Assembly (NCBI GenBank): GCA_965242975.1
Contig: CBDETS010000007.1
Span: 6,014,001 to 6,078,000 of the forward strand
Direction: 5' to 3'
Length of the DNA: 64,000 nt
Source of the DNA: JAPPHA01 sp965242975
Lineage (GTDB): Bacteria > Pseudomonadota > Alphaproteobacteria > Rhodobacterales > Rhodobacteraceae
The notes under the pieces were generated by a model, which saw only the letters and a list, made by a program, of their open reading frames with translations, had not been told where the DNA came from and ran no database searches. This document shows, in pieces, positions 8,401 to 17,056 of this stretch (position 1 is the first letter of the stretch; each line of letters begins with the position of its first letter). A program made the position numbers and the translations under genes.

Positions 8401-8985
8401 TCAGGCACGGGCATTGGTCATCGACGTCACGACGGCATGCTGGAATGAACGGGCGGACGAACTTGGGGACATCAGAAGGAACCCGTCAGTCGTTTCTCTC
8501 AGAATGATTGCCGCGAGGTGCTCCATGACCGTTCGGGCCGCGCTTCCAACCGGCATGGCGGACTCGTGAAGATCCAGCGGACAGATTCTTTCCAGACCGG
8601 GAACCGCCTGATCGCCGGACAGCCGTAACGCCACCCAGTTGTCGGTCTGGTCCGTGGCGTAACCGACACCATCGAGAGCATCGACGAAGCGTTCGAGGCG
8701 GGCATCCCGTGCCGGCGCCAGCATCATGAATTGGTCGGGCGCGAGCCACATGAACAATGACGGAGCATCACCTGGATCGGTGGTGGTTGGTGTGATCGCG
8801 GAAAACTTTCCGGGCCCGGGCCGGGGGAGGCCGGTTGTTTTCTCCAGAATGGTGGTCAACCGCGGCAGTTTGCCCTGCGGAACCGAAACATGAACCAGTT
8901 CGATTTCCGACAGCTCATGCATGTCGAACGCTTCGATTCCAGAGGCAGCATGGGCATACCCATCGAGAAAATGCACGGGTTTCAT
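8401..8985 (-). CDS. soxG: Sarcosine oxidase gamma subunit
   Basis: Last gene of the sox operon. The gamma subunit packs against the folate-binding part of the alpha subunit in heterotetrameric sarcosine oxidase. The 194-residue product has the diagnostic C-terminal pattern DNWVALRLSGDQAVPGLERI...DLHESAMPVGSAART and ends with a short strand-rich region. ATG 8985 is preferred because AGGAG lies seven bases upstream, just after the soxA stop; an upstream ATG at 9009 would overlap soxA. The N-terminus is short relative to the family. It functions in the cytoplasm as part of the alpha-beta-gamma-delta complex. Confidence 0.85.
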   Translation of the reverse strand: MKPVHFLDGYAHAASGIEAFDMHELSEIELVHVSVPQGKLPRLTTILEKTTGLPRPGPGKFSAITPTTTDPGDAPSLFMWLAPDQFMMLAPARDARLERFVDALDGVGYATDQTDNWVALRLSGDQAVPGLERICPLDLHESAMPVGSAARTVMEHLAAIILRETTDGFLLMSPSSSARSFQHAVVTSMTNARA

Positions 8986-9001
8986 GAATTTCTCCTGCCG
9001 A

Positions 9002-11953
9002 TCAACCACGGAGTCGCGCTCCCTCCGGATCGAAGAAATGCGGGGACGCTATCCGGACCTGGACGTCGGAATCACGCAGGCCGTCCCAGGCCCTGACCAC
9101 CTCTCCGACGCGCTCGTGGCCACGCCGGATGAACCCGAGCCCGATGTAATGGCCAAGCATGGGCGAGAACGCGACCGACGACATCCACCCTTCGTCGTTT
9201 TCCATGGTCGCCTCCGAGTCGAGGGGCAGAAAATGGGCACCCGCGCTCAAGGCCGACGATGCGTCGACCGGAACGAATCCCATGAGGCGAACGGCGTCCC
9301 CACGGCTCAATTCCGGTCGCTGGGCCAGCACCTTTCCGATGAAGTCCTTCTTCGTCGAGACCACGCCGGTCAGTCCGAGATTCAGGGCCGATGTCTGGCC
9401 GTTGAGTTCGTTGCCGGACGCGTGCCCTTTTTCGATACGCATGACGCCGAGGGCTTCGGTGCCGTACGGACCCGCATTGAATTCAGCTCCGGCCTCTGCC
9501 AGCTTCCTGATCATCGCGTCACCGTAACGTGCCGGGACCGCGATCTCGTAGGCGAGTTCGCCGGAAAACGAAATCCTGAACAGCCTCGCCCTCAGTCCTC
9601 CGCACACGCTGACCGCGCCACACGCCATGTACGGGAACCCGTCGTTGGAAAGATCGTGCTCCGGATCGATGACCCGGCCAAGCAGTTCGCGAGAATTGGG
9701 GCCGGCGACGGAGAATTGTGCCCAGCCGTCCGTAATCGAGACGAGGTGGACATCGAGTTCAGGCCATAGGCACTGGCGGGCAAATTCGAGATTGCGAAAC
9801 ACGAGCCCGGCGTTCGCCGTCGTCGTCGTCATGACATAGTGGGTTTCTCCCAGCCGCGCCGTGGTACCGTCGTCATAAGCGATTCCATCTTCGCGCAGCA
9901 TGAGCCCGTAGCGAACCTTGCCGACCGGCAGGGTTGAGAACGTACCAGTGTAGACCCGGTCGAGGAATGCCCCGACATCACGTCCCTTGATGTCGATCTT
10001 TCCAAGCGTGGTGACGTCGCAGAATCCCGCCGTGCTCCGGGTCATGCGAACTTCCCTGTCGACGGAATCCCGCCAGTGGGTCTCGCCGGGACGTGGGAAC
10101 CACTGTGCGCGGAGCCAGTTGCCGGCTTCGACGAACTCAGCTCCCTGTTCGACCGCCCACCCGTGAGAGGGCGTCAACCGCACGGGGCGGAAGTCGCTGC
10201 CGCGGCTGCGCCCGGCGAAGGCGGCAATTGGTACAGGGGTGTACGGCGGCCGAAAGACCGTCGTCCCGACCTCGGGAGCCGTCTTGCCCGAGAGTTCCGC
10301 CATGACGGCAAGGCCGACGACGTTGGAGGTCTTGCCCTGGTCTGTCCCCATACCGAGGGTCGTGTATCGTTTGAGGTGTTCGACCGATCCGAACCCTTCC
10401 CTGGACGCCAGGTCCAGATCCTTCTGGGTTACATCGTTCTGGAAGTCGATCCAGGCCCGGTGGCGGCATCCGGGCACCAGCCAGCAGGCGGTGATCGCGG
10501 CGGACTCCTCCGAAACTTTCGGGACTGACCAGCCCGAGACCGGTTTTCCCGCGTCCTCGAGGACGGAATTTGCGGATGAGAGCCCATCCTGGAGGGCCTT
10601 TTCAAGGGTCAGGGACCCGTTTGCGGAACCCGCGACTGCCATTCCGCCCGGCAGCGCACTTCCAGGGACAAATCCCGCGATTTCGTCGTTCCAGACCGGC
10701 CGGCCGCCGAGGTGACTCGCGAGATGGACAGCCGGGTTCCAACCTCCCGAGACGGCGAGACAGTCGGCATCGATCGACTGTCCGTTGGCCAGCGTGATCG
10801 CCCTGAGACCCTTTCGCCCGGACGTGGTGATCACTGCCTGTCCGGAAAACACGTCCGTACCGGTGAGTTGAACCGGTGGTTCGCCCGTACGCGTATCGAT
10901 AACCGCGACCACCTGAACTCCGCGCGCGTGCAAATCCGAAGCCGTGCGCCAGCCGTTGTCGTTGTTGGTAAAGACCGCAACACGGCGCCCGCAGGAGACG
11001 TCGAACCGGTTGGCATAGGCCCGAACCGCGCCGGCAAGCATGATTCCCGGCCTGTCGTTGTTTCTGAAGGCCATCGGTCGTTCGACAGCTCCCGACGCCA
11101 GGATCGATCGCTGGCAATAGATGCGCCAGAGGACTTGCCTCGGAGCGGTCGATTCGCCCGGCGTGACGTGGTCGGTCATGCGTTCCAGTGCGCCATGGAT
11201 GCCGTGATCGAAGACACCGTAAACCGTCGTGCGCGGCATGAGGCGGACATTGTCGAAGGATGCGAGCCTGGAGACCGCGGCGGCGGCCCAGCCGTGGCCG
11301 GGCTGATCGTCGATCTCGTAGGTTTCGGAGTTGAGGCGGCCGCCCATGACGGAATCCTCGTCCACCAGGATAATCCGTACTCCTGACGGTGCCGCCGCAA
11401 GGGCGGCAGCGAGTCCTGCTGGTCCGGCGCCAATGATCAGCAGGTCGCAGTGGAGAAACCCCTTGTCGTAGTTGGCAGGGTCTTCATCACCGCTGAGGCG
11501 TCCCAGTCCGGCAGACGAACGGATCATCGGTTCATAGAGCCTTTCCCAAAAGGACTTCGGCCACATGAACGTCTTGTAATAGAATCCGGCAGTCAGAAAC
11601 GGTGACAGCACATCGTTGACAGCGAGGAGATCATTCCGGAGCGATCCGACATGGTTCTGGCTCCTGGCCTCGAGACCTTCGAACAGTTCGGTAACCGTCG
11701 CGCGGGTATTTGGCTCAAGCAATGCTCCCCTGTGTAGCTGAACCAGCGCATTCGGTTCCTCCGGACCGGCCGAAAAAATCCCCCTGGGACGGTGATACTT
11801 GAAGGAACGTGCGACGAGCCGCTGCCCGTTGGCAAGCAGGGCGGCCGCGAGTGTGTCACCTGTGCGTCCCGCCATACGGCGGCCATTGAAGGAAAAGTTG
11901 AGAGTGGCGCCGGAGTCCTCGATGCCGTCCCGGATCCGATATCCTCCGGTCAT
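9002..11953 (-). CDS. soxA: Sarcosine oxidase alpha subunit
   Basis: 983 residues, the normal size. It has an N-terminal ferredoxin-like 2Fe-2S-fold segment without cluster cysteines (FSFNGRRMAGRTGDTLAAAL, about 20-40), a dinucleotide-binding GAGPAG at 175-180, a second nucleotide-binding region, and a C-terminal aminomethyltransferase (GcvT-like) domain from about residue 600 that binds tetrahydrofolate. The complex oxidatively demethylates sarcosine or a related N-methyl amine, passing the one-carbon unit to tetrahydrofolate. It overlaps soxD by 4 bp (ATGA), so translation is coupled. Its partners suggest sarcosine, but the atypical delta subunit leaves the exact substrate open. Confidence 0.93.
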   Translation of the reverse strand: MTGGYRIRDGIEDSGATLNFSFNGRRMAGRTGDTLAAALLANGQRLVARSFKYHRPRGIFSAGPEEPNALVQLHRGALLEPNTRATVTELFEGLEARSQNHVGSLRNDLLAVNDVLSPFLTAGFYYKTFMWPKSFWERLYEPMIRSSAGLGRLSGDEDPANYDKGFLHCDLLIIGAGPAGLAAALAAAPSGVRIILVDEDSVMGGRLNSETYEIDDQPGHGWAAAAVSRLASFDNVRLMPRTTVYGVFDHGIHGALERMTDHVTPGESTAPRQVLWRIYCQRSILASGAVERPMAFRNNDRPGIMLAGAVRAYANRFDVSCGRRVAVFTNNDNGWRTASDLHARGVQVVAVIDTRTGEPPVQLTGTDVFSGQAVITTSGRKGLRAITLANGQSIDADCLAVSGGWNPAVHLASHLGGRPVWNDEIAGFVPGSALPGGMAVAGSANGSLTLEKALQDGLSSANSVLEDAGKPVSGWSVPKVSEESAAITACWLVPGCRHRAWIDFQNDVTQKDLDLASREGFGSVEHLKRYTTLGMGTDQGKTSNVVGLAVMAELSGKTAPEVGTTVFRPPYTPVPIAAFAGRSRGSDFRPVRLTPSHGWAVEQGAEFVEAGNWLRAQWFPRPGETHWRDSVDREVRMTRSTAGFCDVTTLGKIDIKGRDVGAFLDRVYTGTFSTLPVGKVRYGLMLREDGIAYDDGTTARLGETHYVMTTTTANAGLVFRNLEFARQCLWPELDVHLVSITDGWAQFSVAGPNSRELLGRVIDPEHDLSNDGFPYMACGAVSVCGGLRARLFRISFSGELAYEIAVPARYGDAMIRKLAEAGAEFNAGPYGTEALGVMRIEKGHASGNELNGQTSALNLGLTGVVSTKKDFIGKVLAQRPELSRGDAVRLMGFVPVDASSALSAGAHFLPLDSEATMENDEGWMSSVAFSPMLGHYIGLGFIRRGHERVGEVVRAWDGLRDSDVQVRIASPHFFDPEGARLRG

Positions 11954-12237
11954 CGGCCGTGCTCCGATTCGACGGCGCGGTGGTGCACGAGTTCAACATC
12001 GGTGATCTCATGCGTGAGCGTGTTCCTGGTGACGATCAGCCAACTCCGGTCGCCGTGTTCGTGAAACCAGAGTTCCCGGGTTTCGCCCGCCGGATTGTCG
12101 CGCAGATACAGATAGTCGTGAAAGAGCTCTTCCGCCCGTTCGTGCCGCCAGTCAGGTCTGCCGATGAGAGACGCATCGCCGAGGTACACGAACTCGGCCG
12201 CGTCTCTCGGGCCGAGCAACGGATGATTGATGATCAT
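11950..12237 (-). CDS. soxD: Sarcosine oxidase delta subunit lacking zinc ligands
   Basis: 95 residues, positioned between soxB and soxA as usual. The family core is present (LGPRDAAEFVYLGDA at 8-22, ELWFHEHGDRSWLIVTRNT at 55-73). Known heterotetrameric enzymes bind zinc through Cys-x2-Cys at the N-terminus, a His and a Cys. Here the corresponding positions read His5, Leu8, His59 and Asp63, so at most the histidines remain and zinc binding is unlikely. The soxA overlap is 4 bp. The subunit probably still fills its structural place in the complex. The loss is read directly; its consequence is inference. Confidence 0.85.
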   Translation of the reverse strand: MIINHPLLGPRDAAEFVYLGDASLIGRPDWRHERAEELFHDYLYLRDNPAGETRELWFHEHGDRSWLIVTRNTLTHEITDVELVHHRAVESEHGR

Positions 12238-12318
12238 CGGGTTGCCTCCGAATGCCGAAGGGGTTCCATTGCCTTCCGTCTGAAATCCTCTGTCATGCGC
12301 AACGCCCGCTCCCGTGAT

Positions 12319-13569
12319 TCAGTGCAGGTTCGGCTGGGCTCCCTGACCTTTTTCGTCGATCAGACGGCCTTTCCGGAATCGGTCGAGACGCATCTCGCGT
12401 GCGACCGCGTGCGGTTCGTCTCGAGCCAGTAGATGGGCATAGCAATAGCCGCTGGCCGGCGTGGCCTTGAAGCCTCCGTAGCACCATCCTCCATTGAAAT
12501 AGAGGCCGTCGATTTCGGTGCGATCGATAAAGGCGGATCCGTCCATGGACATGTCCACAAGCCCTCCCCACATCCTGAGAAGCCTGGCCCGGCCGATCAT
12601 GGGCATGATCGCCATTCCTCCCTCGCAAACGTCTTCAACGGCGGGCAGGTTGCCGCGCTGGGCGTAGGAGTTGTAGCCGTCGATATCTCCGCCGAACACG
12701 AGCCCACCCTTGTCGGACTGGCTGACGTAGAAATGCCCGGCACCGAAAGTAATGACACCGGGGAGCACGGGCTTGAGACCTTCCGAGACAAACGCCTGGA
12801 GGACATGGGATTCGATCGGAAGGCGAATTCCTGCGAGAGCCATGACCCGGCTTGACGATCCTGCAACGCAGACGGCCGTTTTTTTGGCATGCACAGGACC
12901 CTTGTTCGTCTCGACTCCTGTGCAGACGCCATCCTCGATCAGGAACCCCGTCACCGGGCAATTCTGGATGATGTCGACGCCGAGACGGTCCGCTCCCCGC
13001 GCGTAGCCCCAGGCGACGGCGTCGTGGCGCACGGTTCCGCCCCGCGGTTGCCAGAGAGCTCCCCGAATTGGAAACCGGGCGTTCTCGAAATCGAGGTATG
13101 GACACATCCTGCGAATGCCCTTTTCGTCCAGGATCTCGGCATCGGCGCCCGCCAGCCGCATTGCGTTGCCGCGGCGGACGAACGCGTCTCTTTGCGGGTC
13201 TGAATGAAACAGGTTGAGAATGCCCCGTTGCGAGACCATGGCATTGAAATTGAAGTCCTGCTCGAGGTTTTCCCACAACTTCAAAGACAATTCGTAGAAG
13301 GGTTCGTTTTCCGGCAGCAGGTAATTGGACCGGATTATCGTCGTGTTCCGGCCAACATTTCCGGATCCGAGCCAGCTCTTCTCCAGCACGGCAACACGTG
13401 TCACACCATGTGTCTTGGCCAGGTAATAGGCGGTGGAAAGCCCGTGGCCACCGCCGCCGACCACAACGACGTCGTAACCCGGTTTCGGTTCGGCATCGCG
13501 CCAGGCAGACCGCCATCCCCTGTTTCCGGTCAGTCCCTCCTTGAGGATTCTCATCGCCGAGTACGGCAT
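12319..13569 (-). CDS. soxB: Sarcosine oxidase beta subunit
   Basis: First gene of the operon; 416 residues. It contains an FAD-binding Rossmann motif (DVVVVGGGGHGLSTAYYLA at 33-51) and the beta-subunit landmark SNYLLPENEPFYELSLKLWE. His182 in GGTVRHDAVAWGYARG is the candidate covalent FMN attachment residue, based on its position in the family. It carries the amine-oxidising site. ATG 13569 is chosen for the GGGAGG eight bases upstream and because the family N-terminus fits; the frame stays open further upstream, into the divergent regulator. It is divergent from the AraC-type regulator, the usual arrangement for GbdR/SouR-controlled sox genes. Confidence 0.93.
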   Translation of the reverse strand: MPYSAMRILKEGLTGNRGWRSAWRDAEPKPGYDVVVVGGGGHGLSTAYYLAKTHGVTRVAVLEKSWLGSGNVGRNTTIIRSNYLLPENEPFYELSLKLWENLEQDFNFNAMVSQRGILNLFHSDPQRDAFVRRGNAMRLAGADAEILDEKGIRRMCPYLDFENARFPIRGALWQPRGGTVRHDAVAWGYARGADRLGVDIIQNCPVTGFLIEDGVCTGVETNKGPVHAKKTAVCVAGSSSRVMALAGIRLPIESHVLQAFVSEGLKPVLPGVITFGAGHFYVSQSDKGGLVFGGDIDGYNSYAQRGNLPAVEDVCEGGMAIMPMIGRARLLRMWGGLVDMSMDGSAFIDRTEIDGLYFNGGWCYGGFKATPASGYCYAHLLARDEPHAVAREMRLDRFRKGRLIDEKGQGAQPNLH

Positions 13570-13642
13570 GTTTCCAGCCTCCCGACCCCTATGCTCAAGC
13601 GGCCTAAAGTCAGTCGCGCGAAGATCAACGCCAATCGGGTGG

Positions 13643-13671
13643 TTGACTATCAGAAAACGGACGGATTTTAT
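13643..13671 (+). promoter_or_regulatory. Candidate sigma-70-like promoter of the AraC-type regulator
   Basis: In the 108-bp gap between soxB and the regulator, TTGACT (13643-13648) and TTTTAT (13666-13671) are 17 bp apart. The start codon at 13678 follows only six bases later, so this promoter would give an almost leaderless message; consistent with that, no ribosome site precedes the ATG. Read by eye only. Confidence 0.35.
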
Positions 13672-13677
13672 AAATAA

Positions 13678-14679
13678 ATGGACAAATTTCCGCCAAACGA
13701 GGGGATGTTCCGGATTGCTGTCCTTCTGACGGATGGATTTCCCCTGATGTCCTACGCCTCGGTCGTCGAGCCGATGCGGGCGGCCAACGTTCTGGCAGGC
13801 AGAACTGTTTGCGAAGTCACGCATTTGAGTGCGTCGGGACGCGAGGTCCGGAGTTCGGGCTCAGTCCGGGTTCCGGTGGACAGCGCTGCCGGGGAAACGC
13901 CGGAGGCCGATCTGCTTCTGGTCATCGCCGGGGGAGATCCGTTCGGTGTTGAATTGGGCCGAATGGAAGGTTGGTTTCGCAAGCTCGCGCTGACCGGACA
14001 TGTCCTCGGGGGTGTCTCGGGCGGGCCCGTCCTCTTGGCGAAGGCGGGCGTGATGCGGGGGCGGCGGATGACCGTTCACTGGGAACACGCGCAGGCGCTT
14101 GCCGAGACCGTGCCCGACCTGATTCTCGAGCGCAGTCTTTACGTCATTGACCGGGACCGGGTGACGTGCGGAGGTGGAACGGCGCCGATGGATCTCATGC
14201 ACGCACTGCTGTCCGGGCGATTCGGGACCGAATTCGCCCGTTCCGTAAGCGACTGGTTTCTGCATACCGACGTCAGGCCGTCGGCCGGGCCGCAACGAGC
14301 CGGGCTGGTCGAGAGAATCGGAACGTCGTGCCAGCCCGTTCTCGATGCGGTTTCATTGATGGAATCCCATGTTGCCGATCCGCTTTCCCTGGAACAGCTG
14401 GCAACCTTGTCCGGCATTTGCGGGCGGCACCTTAATCGCCTGTTTCGCCGCCATGTCGGTCAGACGGTAATGGGACATTATCGAAGCCACCGGCTCGAAA
14501 CCGCCCGGCAACTACTGGGGCATTCGACCCTGAGCTTGACCGAGATCGCTCTGGCAACCGGGTTTTCGGGATCGGCGCATTTTTCCAGTGCATTCAGGCA
14601 AGCCTTTGGCCACGCGCCTGGGCAATTCCGTTCGCGAAAACACCGTTCGTCGGCGGGTCCGGTCCATCCGACGAATTGA
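13678..14679 (+). CDS. GlxA/GbdR-like AraC-family transcriptional regulator
   Basis: 333 residues. The N-terminal half is a DJ-1/PfpI-type (class I amidotransferase-like) sensing domain: RIAVLLTDGFPLMSYASVVEP, then LLLVIAGGDPFG, and the elbow-like region HVLGGVSGGPVLLAKAG. The C-terminal 100 residues are an AraC double helix-turn-helix (LSLEQLATLSGICGRHLNRL and LTEIALATGFSGSAHFSSAF). This architecture is shared by GbdR and SouR, which activate glycine-betaine and sarcosine genes; divergence from soxB supports the same role here. Ligand identity (dimethylglycine or sarcosine) is inference. Confidence 0.9.
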   Translation: MDKFPPNEGMFRIAVLLTDGFPLMSYASVVEPMRAANVLAGRTVCEVTHLSASGREVRSSGSVRVPVDSAAGETPEADLLLVIAGGDPFGVELGRMEGWFRKLALTGHVLGGVSGGPVLLAKAGVMRGRRMTVHWEHAQALAETVPDLILERSLYVIDRDRVTCGGGTAPMDLMHALLSGRFGTEFARSVSDWFLHTDVRPSAGPQRAGLVERIGTSCQPVLDAVSLMESHVADPLSLEQLATLSGICGRHLNRLFRRHVGQTVMGHYRSHRLETARQLLGHSTLSLTEIALATGFSGSAHFSSAFRQAFGHAPGQFRSRKHRSSAGPVHPTN

Positions 14680-14686
14680 GACGATT

Positions 14687-14703
14687 CGGCAGCAGATCTG
14701 CCG
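14687..14703. terminator. Weak hairpin between convergent genes
   Basis: CGGCAG-cagat-CTGCCG forms a 6-bp stem with a 5-base loop in the 46-bp gap between the convergent regulator and relaxase genes. There is no T-run, so termination on either strand is only a possibility. Confidence 0.25.
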
Positions 14704-16205
14704 CCCGATTTGCCAAGCATCGAGATCAAGCAGCGGGCAGTCGTCCGGGCTTCACCCTGAGCCTGCGGCCGTCGTCATGGACGAGCACCGCGTGTTCGCC
14801 CTCGATGGCAAGGACGGTGAAACAGTCGCCCGCCCGGGCCTTCCCGCTCCAGAGGTCGTGATGGAACACCGCCGTGTCGCCCTCACTCCAGTTGCGGATG
14901 TCGCCCTTCTGGCTCCGGGTCATGCCGCGGGTGACCAGCCGGTCGAGTTCGAGTTCCCGGCCGCGGAGGATTCCCTCGTCCGCGAGGCCCTTGCGGATGG
15001 TTTCGTTGATGTCTCTCCGGATCTCATGGGTCGGAGCGAGCACGATGGTGGAAGCACGGACGGCCTCGTCCAGTCCCAGCCAGAGCTCGCCGGCCGTCCG
15101 GCCGAGATCGGCGAACCCGACTTCATGGACCTGCCCGCCGAGGTTCTCGATGGCCATCGCCGGTTTCTCCGCGATCATGTGGGCCACGGTCTCCTGGAGG
15201 TGTTGCGTCCGTTGCCGGAGGACGTCGTCCATCACCGCCGTGGGCATTCCGGCCTGCTGCAGCTGGCGGAAGGGCTGCCCGGCCTCGACCGCCCGCAACT
15301 GCCGCTTGTCGCCCACGAGCACCAGGCGCCCGACGTCGAGCCGGTCGGCAATCCGCATGAGCGCGCGCATCTGTGTCGTGCCCGTCATCGACGCTTCGTC
15401 GAGGACCAGCACCGAACCGGCGAACTCCTTCCGAAGCCCGGCCATCGTTTCGTCGTCCGCCGAGCCGTCTGCGATGTCCCGGTACCGGACGAGGAACCCC
15501 TGAAGGGTCCGTGCCGCAAGCCCGGCTTCAATCCGGAGACCCCGGACCGCGGCCGCACTCGGGGCCAGTGCAATCACGCGACGGTCTCCGGCCACGTCCC
15601 TGACCGTCTTCAGCATCGCCGTCTTGCCGGTCCCGGCATAACCCTGGACACCGACAGTCACGTTGTCTCCGAGCAGGATCGTCTCGACGGCCTGCTTCTG
15701 GCCGTCGGTCAGCTTACTGTCCGAAAGCGCCTCCCTGACCCGGTCCGCGTCGGCGATCGGTTGTCCCTTGCCCCGCGCGCGTTTCATCATCCTGACGGTC
15801 TCGCGTTCCGCCCTGAGCGCGCGAGTAGTCACCAGGCACGGGCCGAGGCCGCGGCGAACCGCGTCAACGAGATGACCGTCCCTCTTCAGCTGTTCCCGGG
15901 CCGCCACGTACTGATCGCGGGAATACACACCGGGCGAGTAGGCAAGGGACAGCATGCAGAGATCGGCCTCGCGGAAGACGGAACTCCGCTCGGCAAGGTG
16001 CTCGACCGATCGGGCGACAATCTCCAGCATCGACGGCAGGCGCTCCGCCTCCTCCGCCTGCCGGCGTCGTCCCGCGGCCGGGCGCGGCGGATTGCGGTCG
16101 ATCCCCATCTCCCGGGCCTGGCCGCGCCATTTGGCCTCGAGCTCCAGGTGATGGGGCTCTCCCTTCTTCTTGCGGGTGGCGTAGGCCGCCTTCTGCCGGT
16201 TGGCC

Positions 16206-16230
16206 GTAAGCGGGTAAACGGCGACGTCCG
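16206..16230 (+). repeat. Left terminal inverted repeat of the IS66 element
   Basis: 25 bp beginning GTAAGCGGG and ending GACGTCCG, identical on the opposite strand to 19478-19502. The flanking target duplication GGTTGGCC occupies 16198-16205. Confidence 0.95.
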
Positions 16231-16390
16231 TTGAATTTTCCTGGTTTCGTGTTCTGTGCTGCAGTTGTGCCGGATCCTGCGACGTGCACATTCCCCGATT
16301 TTTTTTCCGCCGCGCCGTTCTTTTCGTTTGACACTATAGGGCGCCGGAGCTATTTCCGGCGCGGTAAAGCGAATCACTTCGGTGGCGGCA

Positions 16391-17056
16391 ATGGCATCAT
16401 GGTATGGATCCAAGGGGACGACAGGGCTCTGCCAGCCCCTCATCGCGATGTGTCCGCCGCATGACGTATTTTTGGAAACGCACTTGGGTGGGGGTGCCAT
16501 CATGAAGCGCAAGCCGCCGGCGCTGCGCAACATCGGCATCGACCTCAACCGCCGGGCCATCGACACCTTCCGCTGCGCCTATCCGGTCGAGCTCCACCAC
16601 GGTTGCGCCCACGCGTTCCTGTCCGATTTCGACTTCGACGGCCGCGAGCTGGTCTACAGCGACCCGCCCTACGTGCAGTCGGCGCGCAAGTCGCAGCGCC
16701 GCTATCGCTTCGACTACACGGACGCCGACCATGTCGCGCTTCTCGGCATCCTGAAGTCGCTGCCCTGTTCGGTGATGGTCTCCGGCTATCCGAGCCGGCT
16801 CTATGACGAGCACCTGGCCGACTGGCGTTCGCTGGAGATCCAGGTCAACAACCAGTCCTGCATCGTCACCGAGAAGCTGTGGTTCAACTTCGCGCCCGAC
16901 CGGGTGCACTGGGCGGCCTTCGCCGGGCGGAACTTCACCCACCGCCAGGTCGTCAAGCGGAAGGCGGCGAGCTGGGGGCGGCGCTACGCGGCGATGCCCC
17001 GGTCCGAGCGGCTGGCGGTCCTGGCGGCGATCATGGCGGTGGAGGCGGAGGAATGA
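16391..17056 (+). CDS. D12-class DNA adenine methylase (transposon passenger)
   Basis: 221 residues with the order of alpha-class N6-adenine methyltransferases: WYGSKGTTGLCQPLI (N-terminal SAM-site part), FLETHLGGGAIM (motif I region, normally FxPFxGgG), then LVYSDPPYV carrying the catalytic DPPY. It is complete, with an undamaged frame, and its TGA overlaps the tnpC start as ATGA, so it is co-translated with the transposase. ATG 16391 is used; GTG 16382 is three codons earlier. Residues in motif I are atypical (Glu-Thr-His for Pro-Phe-x). It probably methylates adenine in a short site; whether it protects the element or controls transposition is inference. Confidence 0.8.
   Translation: MASWYGSKGTTGLCQPLIAMCPPHDVFLETHLGGGAIMKRKPPALRNIGIDLNRRAIDTFRCAYPVELHHGCAHAFLSDFDFDGRELVYSDPPYVQSARKSQRRYRFDYTDADHVALLGILKSLPCSVMVSGYPSRLYDEHLADWRSLEIQVNNQSCIVTEKLWFNFAPDRVHWAAFAGRNFTHRQVVKRKAASWGRRYAAMPRSERLAVLAAIMAVEAEE

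Noticed and set aside
14588..16234. 548-codon + strand ORF opposite the relaxase C-terminal half
   Set aside because: The opposite strand encodes clear helicase motifs; the + frame is a GC-rich shadow.
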